NCBI GenBank assembly: GCA_964420405.1
Contig: CAYQTL010000085.1
Location: 1-17,564 of the forward strand
DNA length: 17,564 nt
Direction of reading: 5' to 3'
From: CAYQTL01 sp964420405
GTDB lineage: Bacteria; Acidobacteriota; Thermoanaerobaculia; Thermoanaerobaculales; Sulfomarinibacteraceae
In this document: piece by piece, positions 13,320 through 17,564 of the stretch
Position numbering within the stretch: position 1 is the stretch's first letter
How the letters are laid out: the number at the start of each line of letters is the position of its first letter
Program-made: the position numbers and the translations under genes
The notes under the pieces: model-generated
What the model was told of the DNA's origin: nothing
Databases searched by the model: none
What the model saw: the letters and a program-made list of their open reading frames with translations, nothing else

Positions 13320-14454
13320 GCTCGTAGCGCATCAGGCGGCACTCGATGGGGCCGTTGAACAGCGGGATCCGGCGGGAGGTGCGGAGGCCGACCTCCTTCG
13401 ACAGCCGCCTGGAGCCGATCAGCAGCCACGCGGTGTTGCCCGCGCAGTGGCCCTTGAGGCGGTCGCCGAGGAGCCGGTAGAGGCCCACCAGCTCCTCCTC
13501 GTCGCCGAGCCGGCGGCCGTAGGGCGGGTTGGAGACGATCAGCCCGCCCTCGAACGGCGCCGCCAGCTCGCGCACGTCGCGGCGCGCCACGTCGACCCGG
13601 CGTCCCACGCCCGCCGCGCGCAGGTTGGTGACGGTGGCCTTCACCGCCCGCGCATCGTGGTCCCACGCGTGGATCGGCTCCGCAGGAGCGTCGAGCCGCT
13701 CGGCGCGGGCCGCGGAGCGGGCCTCGTCGAGCACCTTCGGGTCGTGGGTCACCCAGCGCTCGAAGGCGAAGCGGCGACGCAGGCCGGGGGCGGTCCGGGT
13801 GGCGAGGAGCGCCGCCTCGACGGCGATCGTGCCGGTGCCGGCCATCGGGTCGAGCAGCGGCTGCGACCCGTCGTAGCCCGCCAGCAGCAGGATCCCCGCG
13901 GCGAGCGACTCGGACAGGGGCGCCGGGCCGCCCCGGGGCCGGTAGCCGCGATGGGACAGGGGCTCGCCGGTGCTGTCGAGGCTGAGTGTGGAGCCGCCGT
14001 CCGACAGGTGCAGGTGGATGCGGACGTCGGGCTCGTCCTTGTCGACGTCGGGCCGGCCGCCGCGACGGTCGCGGAGCCGGTCGACGAGGGCGTCCTTGAC
14101 GACCCGCGCCGCGAAACCGGCGTCGCGGAACGCGCCCGACTGCCCGGCGACATCCACCAGGATCGACTGTCGCCGGCCCACGAGGCCCTCCCACGGCACG
14201 TTCGCCGCCAGCTCGTAGAGCGCGCCGCGGCCGTCCACCGTGCCGTGCGCCAGCGGCACCAGCACCCGCATCGCCGTCCGCAGCCGCAGGTTGGCGTCAC
14301 AGACCATGCGCAGGGTGCCACGGAGCTCCGCCATCCCCCGGCCCGGCCGCACGTCGGAGGCGCCGATCCCCCGCAGCTCGTCCGCCAGAACCTCCTCGAG
14401 GCCACGGCTGCAGGTCGCCACCAGCGGAAACGGTCCGGCTCCCGTGCCGATCAT
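13267..14454 (-). CDS. rlmL: THUMP-domain 23S rRNA guanine-N2 methyltransferase (RlmL-type)
   Basis: This 395-aa class I methyltransferase resembles the N-terminal half of E. coli RlmL and B. subtilis YpsC. It has an N-terminal ferredoxin-like/THUMP region (about 8-165: FPLVATCSRGLEEVLADEL, then RIHLHLSDG) and a Rossmann domain with the SAM-binding LLDPMAGTGTIAVEAA (200-215) and the catalytic NPPYGRRLG (309-317). The conserved end, ECRLMRYEL (371-379), is followed by a 16-residue Gly/Ala/Pro-rich tail. It would methylate N2 of a guanine in 23S rRNA; the exact position is inferred from the family. There is no fused RlmK domain. The ATG at 14454 follows TAGCGT by 6 nt, again a leaderless layout. 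The tail overlaps the convergent 51-aa gene by 53 bp. Confidence 0.88.
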   Translation of the reverse strand: MIGTGAGPFPLVATCSRGLEEVLADELRGIGASDVRPGRGMAELRGTLRMVCDANLRLRTAMRVLVPLAHGTVDGRGALYELAANVPWEGLVGRRQSILVDVAGQSGAFRDAGFAARVVKDALVDRLRDRRGGRPDVDKDEPDVRIHLHLSDGGSTLSLDSTGEPLSHRGYRPRGGPAPLSESLAAGILLLAGYDGSQPLLDPMAGTGTIAVEAALLATRTAPGLRRRFAFERWVTHDPKVLDEARSAARAERLDAPAEPIHAWDHDARAVKATVTNLRAAGVGRRVDVARRDVRELAAPFEGGLIVSNPPYGRRLGDEEELVGLYRLLGDRLKGHCAGNTAWLLIGSRRLSKEVGLRTSRRIPLFNGPIECRLMRYELMPRRGGPPAAGTTAAG

Positions 14455-14460
14455 CCCGCC

Positions 14461-14466
14461 ACGCTA
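14461..14466 (-). promoter_or_regulatory. Putative leaderless -10 element of the methyltransferase gene
   Basis: TAGCGT on the minus strand fits TANNNT and lies 6 nt before the ATG, the same distance as for the permease and phosphatase genes. It is weaker than those as it lacks the GTTATAC context. Confidence 0.35.
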
Positions 14467-14514
14467 CCGCGGGGACGGCCCGCGCGGCAAGGGGCGGACC
14501 GGCAGGGCCGGGAC

Positions 14515-14573
14515 GGGGTCAGCGGCAGACGACGGGGACAGCGACAGCGGCAGATCGCAGCGGCAGGGACAGC
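14515..14573 (+). repeat. Hexamer-type repeat, GACAGC orientation
   Basis: GGTCAGCGGCAGACGACG is followed by GACAGCGACAGCGGCAG, AGCGGCAGG and GACAGCG. Its reverse complement shares CGCTGTCCCTG with the repeat at 14735-14794. No GATCCC part is present in this copy. Confidence 0.7.
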
Positions 14574-14734
14574 GTTCGGCTGTTTCGAAGCTGCGATCCG
14601 CGCCTCCGAGGGAGACCGAGACGCGGCACCGCCCCCCGCTCCCCACCGCCCGACCACCGGCGCCCGACTCCCGCCGCCCAACCACCGCCGCACGTGGCGC
14701 CGCGGCGACGCGGAAGGGAGCAGCGGCGCGCTGG

Positions 14735-14794
14735 ACGCTGTCCCTGACGCTGTCGCTGGCATCTGACGCTGTCTCTGACGCTGCCGCTGTCGCC
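14735..14794 (-). repeat. Hexamer-type repeat, GCTGTC orientation
   Basis: GACGCTGTCCCTGACGCTG, TCGCTGGCATCTGACGCTG, TCTCTGACGCTG and CCGCTGTCGCC run in sequence. This copy is inverted relative to 14515-14573 across a 161-bp spacer. It shares CTGACGCTGTC and TCGCTGGC with the copy at 6785-6903. It ends 20 bp past the glyoxalase remnant. Confidence 0.7.
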
Positions 14795-14813
14795 GAGGCC
14801 CGCCCCGAGCGGC

Positions 14814-14918
14814 TCACCGCCCCTCGATGAACTCGATCGTGGAGCCGAACGCCTCGGTGGAGAAGGCGATCGACCGCTCGAGGTCGCCCACCCGGATCAT
14901 CGTGTGCAGGATGCGCAT
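14814..14918 (-). pseudogene. Glyoxalase I (lactoylglutathione lyase) remnant
   Basis: A 34-codon frame starts MRILHTMIRVGDLERSIAFS, closely matching the N-terminus of GloA (family pattern M-R-x-L-H-T-M-x-R-V-G-D-L-x-R-S-I-x-F-Y-T). It then passes directly to TEAFGSTIEFIEGR and a TGA. The last nine residues resemble the C-terminal strand of glyoxalases (G-Y-x-I-E-x-I-E). About 100 central residues, including most metal ligands, are missing. An internal in-frame deletion is the simplest reading; simple truncation at the repeat is the alternative. AGAGGAGGG (14926-14934) still lies 7 nt before the ATG. The conserved Tyr of FYT is Ser here. Activity is not expected. Confidence 0.7.
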
Positions 14919-14941
14919 CCTTCGTCCCTCCTCTGCATGCT

Positions 14942-14955
14942 CGTTCGTCCGAACG
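14942..14955. promoter_or_regulatory. Short palindrome upstream of the glyoxalase remnant
   Basis: CGTTCG-TC-CGAACG is a perfect 6-bp inverted repeat with a 2-nt centre, followed by TACG. It lies just upstream of the ribosome binding site of the glyoxalase remnant, where an operator could sit. No regulator gene is nearby. Confidence 0.25.
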
Positions 14956-15019
14956 TACGTCCGCGAGGTGTGGGCAGGCGCGAAGGTGCGGGGGCGGCGA
15001 GTGGATCGGAGCGGTCGAT

Positions 15020-15051
15020 GACTCCCTGCAGCGACCGGCGGTCACGGAGTC
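15020..15051 (-). terminator. Branched hairpin downstream of the phosphofructokinase gene
   Basis: GACTCC (15020-15025) pairs with GGAGTC (15046-15051), and within it GACC (15033-15036) pairs with GGTC (15040-15043). It lies about 100 bp past the phosphofructokinase stop. Stem strength is modest, so this is a weak terminator candidate. Confidence 0.2.
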
Positions 15052-15151
15052 CGCGCGACGACGCACACGACCCGGGTCGAACGGAGACCGCCACGCCGCG
15101 ACCACAGCGCCGTCGCACGTTCAGACCGTCACACCCTCTCACCCCGCCCGA

Positions 15152-16363
15152 TCAGTAGTCGCTGGTCATGATGAACACCGGCGCGCCCTCGAACCTGTTG
15201 TAGTAGGGCCGCAGCCGCTCGGCGTTGTAGAACTTCTTGACGTCGACCACCTTCTTGCGCGAGGAGACGACGTCCATCGGGACGTCGTCGTAGCGGCCGT
15301 TGCGGATGTTGACCAGCCGGCCCGACACGCCCGACAGGATCAGGTCCATCGCCAGGTTGCCGTAGGCCATCGGCACGATCGAGTCCATGGCGTCGGGGTC
15401 GCCGCACCGGACGAGGTAGCCGAGGCGCTGGTTGATGACGTTGATCCGCTGACCGTCGTTGAACCGGGGCGACACCTCGCGGAGCGCCCGCGACACGCGG
15501 TCGCCGATGCCGCCGAGCTTCTTGTGCCCGAACATGTCGGTCTCCTGGTCCTCGAACACCATCTCCTCGAGGCCGGTGAAGGTCGCGCCCTCGGACACCA
15601 GCACCACCGAGTAGTTGGACGGATTGCGGCGACGGTCGTCGCTGAGCAGCTCGCACAGGTGCTCGATGTCGAACGGGTGCTCGGGGATGACGCACCGGTT
15701 GGCGGCGCCGGCCATGGTCGGCAGCAGCGCGGTGAAGCCGGCGTAACGGCCGAACACCTCGATCACCAGGAACCGCTCGTGGCTGCCCGCGGAGGTCCGC
15801 AGGGCGTGGGTCATCTCGATGGTGCGGGTGACGCAGGTCGAGAAGCCGATGCAGTAGTCGGTGCCCGGGACGTCGTTGTCCATCGTCTTCGGGATGCCGA
15901 TCACCGGCACGCCCTTCCGGTGCAGGTGGACAGCGTACGACAGGGTATCGTCGCCGCCGATCGGGATCAGGACGTCGATCCCGAGGTGCTCGAGGTTCGC
16001 GAGCACCTCCGGCGTGAGGTCGTTGATGTCCTGATCGTACGTCTCCTTGAGATGGTTGGGGAGGTTGATCCTCGGTACGTGGCTGGCCCGCGTCCGCGAC
16101 GTGTGCAGGAACGTGCCCCCGGTCCGCCCGACCTTGTTGACCCCCTCCTCGGTCAGCTCCATCACCTGCCGCGGGTCGAGCGCGCCGCCCGTGGAGCGGT
16201 CGACCTCGATCAGCCCGGCCCAACCCCGGCGGATGCCGAGCACCCGGTAGCCCTCGCGGATCGCCCGCACCGTGACCGCGCGGATGGCGGGGTTGAGGCC
16301 CGGGACGTCGCCGCCCCCGGTCAGGATTCCGATCGTGCCTCGGCGGGTGTTGACGTTGGCCAT
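15152..16363 (-). CDS. 6-phosphofructokinase, probably PPi-dependent
   Basis: This 403-aa enzyme of the phosphofructokinase A superfamily phosphorylates fructose 6-phosphate to fructose 1,6-bisphosphate in glycolysis. The phosphoryl-donor loop is GILTGGGDVPGLN (12-24). The active site reads IPIGGDDTLSYAV (133-145) and GIPKTMDNDVPGTDY (156-170), with catalytic base Asp 162. Asp 139 and Lys 159 replace the two Gly residues of ATP-dependent E. coli PfkA (104 and 124), which is the established signature of pyrophosphate-dependent enzymes. The sugar-phosphate motif is EVFGRYAG (202-209), as in the PPi or mixed-substrate groups. GGAG lies 6 nt before the ATG at 16363. The gene follows pyrC by 78 bp on the same strand, and CCGTTACGGACC in that gap may be a promoter. 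Confidence 0.92.
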   Translation of the reverse strand: MANVNTRRGTIGILTGGGDVPGLNPAIRAVTVRAIREGYRVLGIRRGWAGLIEVDRSTGGALDPRQVMELTEEGVNKVGRTGGTFLHTSRTRASHVPRINLPNHLKETYDQDINDLTPEVLANLEHLGIDVLIPIGGDDTLSYAVHLHRKGVPVIGIPKTMDNDVPGTDYCIGFSTCVTRTIEMTHALRTSAGSHERFLVIEVFGRYAGFTALLPTMAGAANRCVIPEHPFDIEHLCELLSDDRRRNPSNYSVVLVSEGATFTGLEEMVFEDQETDMFGHKKLGGIGDRVSRALREVSPRFNDGQRINVINQRLGYLVRCGDPDAMDSIVPMAYGNLAMDLILSGVSGRLVNIRNGRYDDVPMDVVSSRKKVVDVKKFYNAERLRPYYNRFEGAPVFIMTSDY

Positions 16364-16441
16364 GGTGTGCTCCGTCTCCTCAGAGGGTCGTTGGTCCGTA
16401 ACGGTCCGCCTCCGCGCGGCGTTCCCCTGCCTGGAACCGGC

Positions 16442-17485
16442 TCAGGCCGACGCCGGCCCCAGCTGCCAGCCCACGGTGCCGCCGGCCCGCAGCGGGACCA
16501 CGGCGCCGTCGCCGAACGGGACCTCGGTCGGGACCGGCGCCTCGCGCTCGACGAGCACCAGCGACCCGCCGGGCCGCGGCAGGCCGTAGAAGTCGGCGCC
16601 GTGGTGGCAGGCGAACGCCTCGAGCCGGTCGAGGGCGCCGGCGGCGTCGAACGCCTCGGCGTACAACGGCAGCGCCACCGGCGCCGAGAAGCAGCCGGCA
16701 CAGCCGCATGCCGTCTCCTTGGCGGCTTTCGGGTGGGGCGCCGAGTCGGTGCCGAGGAAGAACCTCGGGCTGCCGGAGGTGGCCGCGGCCAGCACGGCCG
16801 CGCGGTGCTCCTCGCGCTTGAGAACCGGCAGGCAGTAGTGGTGGGGGCGGAGCCCTCCGACCAGCAGGTGGTTGCGGTTCAGCAGCAGATGCTGGGGGGT
16901 GACGGTGGCGGCGACGCCGTCGCGGGCGGCCCGCACGAAGTCCACGCCGTCGCGGGTCGTGACGTGCTCGAGCACGACCTTGAGGCGCGGCAACCGCTCC
17001 ACCATCGGCGCGAGGATCCGGTCGACGAACGCGGCCTCCCTGTCGAACACGTCGACCTCGGCGTCGGTGACCTCGCCGTGGACCAGCAGGGGCACTCCCA
17101 ACGACTGCATCGTCTCGAGCACCGGCTCGATGCTGGCGAGGTCCGTCACCCCCGCGTCGGAGTTGGTGGTGGCCCCTGCGGGGTACAGCTTGGCCGCGAC
17201 CACGAAGCCGGAGCTCTTCGCCCGCGCCACCTCGTCGGGCGTGGTGCGGTCGGTGAGGTAGAGCGTCATCAGCGGCTCGAAGTCGGCGCCGTCGGGCAAC
17301 GCCGCGAGGATCCGGTCGCGGTACGCCGTCGCCTGGTCGACGCCGGTCACCGGCGGCGTCAGGTTGGGCATCACCACCGCCCGGCCGAACGAGCGCGCGC
17401 TCCAGCCGACCGCGTCGGCCATCGCCGCCCCGTCCCGCAGGTGCAGGTGCCAGTCGTCCGGCCGCGCCATCTCGATCCGCCGCAT
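16442..17485 (-). CDS. pyrC: Dihydroorotase (PyrC, E. coli type)
   Basis: This 347-aa zinc amidohydrolase cyclises N-carbamoyl-aspartate to dihydroorotate in pyrimidine synthesis. Seen directly: metal ligands His 13 and His 15 in WHLHLRDG (12-19), the carboxylated Lys 99 in AAKLYPAGATTNSDAGV (97-113), His 136 in LLVHGE, His 174 in VLEHVTT, and catalytic Asp 247 in FLGTDSAPH (243-251). Length equals that of E. coli PyrC (348 aa). The ATG at 17485 is preferred over the internal Met 6 because GGAGG (17491-17495) is well placed for it. A GATCCC array begins 12 bp upstream, so no promoter can be seen before the window ends. Confidence 0.95.
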   Translation of the reverse strand: MRRIEMARPDDWHLHLRDGAAMADAVGWSARSFGRAVVMPNLTPPVTGVDQATAYRDRILAALPDGADFEPLMTLYLTDRTTPDEVARAKSSGFVVAAKLYPAGATTNSDAGVTDLASIEPVLETMQSLGVPLLVHGEVTDAEVDVFDREAAFVDRILAPMVERLPRLKVVLEHVTTRDGVDFVRAARDGVAATVTPQHLLLNRNHLLVGGLRPHHYCLPVLKREEHRAAVLAAATSGSPRFFLGTDSAPHPKAAKETACGCAGCFSAPVALPLYAEAFDAAGALDRLEAFACHHGADFYGLPRPGGSLVLVEREAPVPTEVPFGDGAVVPLRAGGTVGWQLGPASA

Positions 17486-17496
17486 CGGTCGCCTCC

Positions 17497-17564
17497 GTTC
17501 CCGATCCCATTCCCGATCCCGATCCCGATCCCGATCCCGATCCCGATCCCGACGAGATTGTAGT
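17497..17564 (+). repeat. Hexamer repeat element, copy 5 (longest GATCCC array)
   Basis: Eight consecutive hexamers run from 17503 to 17550: seven GATCCC and one ATTCCC. GACGAGATTGTAGT follows at the window edge, resembling the right flank of copy 1 (GACGAAATCGTCAG). The array lies immediately upstream of the pyrC ribosome binding site and is cut by the window end. Confidence 0.9.

Noticed and set aside
15524..17563. 679-codon plus-strand frame opposite pfk and pyrC
   Set aside because: It is antisense to two well-supported enzymes and crosses their intergenic gap; its end is translated hexamer repeat (repeating Ile-Pro).
1..17564. Novel defence, secondary metabolite or phage system
   Set aside because: All sizeable genes are recognisable core or common accessory functions. 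I found no nuclease, toxin-antitoxin, reverse transcriptase, integrase or phage structural motifs.

Overview
The window is very GC-rich bacterial chromosomal DNA with ordinary housekeeping genes, short intergenic spaces crowded with repeats, and a run of exactly 100 Ns (8432-8531) that marks a scaffold gap. This suggests a draft or metagenome-assembled genome. Intergenic GATCCC/GGGATC and GACAGC/GCTGTC hexamer repeats, palindromic dispersed repeats, and -10-like hexamers placed about 6-11 nt before start codons fit a high-GC soil or sediment lineage. Acidobacteriota is my guess, from general impression only; no marker gene here fixes the taxonomy.

Layout. 269-2331 (+): an ANKH-like MATE-superfamily membrane protein overlapping a monofunctional peptidoglycan glycosyltransferase (mtgA). 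2332-2721: noncoding, with hexamer repeats and an 11-bp inverted repeat. 2722-5439 (+): phosphoenolpyruvate carboxylase (ppc). 5601-6396 (-): a 90-aa membrane protein and an orphan single-domain response regulator. 6397-6978: noncoding and repeat-dense. 6979-8283 (-): a metal-efflux-type permease with a C-terminal HMA domain. 8284-8728: a palindromic 147-bp-period array containing the assembly gap. 8729-10498 (-): an MsbA-type ABC half-transporter. 10591-12604 (-): a tightly coupled operon of histidine phosphatase, DsbD-N-like secreted protein and secreted redoxin. 12859-13319 (+): an MTH1187-type thiamine-binding protein coupled to a 51-aa membrane protein, whose end overlaps antisense with a 23S rRNA methyltransferase (13267-14454, -). 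14455-15151: repeats, a glyoxalase I remnant and small palindromes. 15152-17485 (-): a phosphofructokinase with PPi-type active-site residues, preceded by dihydroorotase (pyrC).

How the genes work together. PPC (anaplerosis) and the probable PPi-dependent phosphofructokinase both belong to central carbon metabolism. The DsbD-N-like protein and redoxin probably act together outside the cytoplasm. The metal permease and ABC exporter are neighbours without evident coupling. I see no defence system, prophage, CRISPR array, complete mobile element, tRNA or rRNA. The most unusual signals are non-genic: strictly alternating hexamer repeat arms, the palindromic tandem array at the gap, and the recurrent leaderless-type promoter layout.
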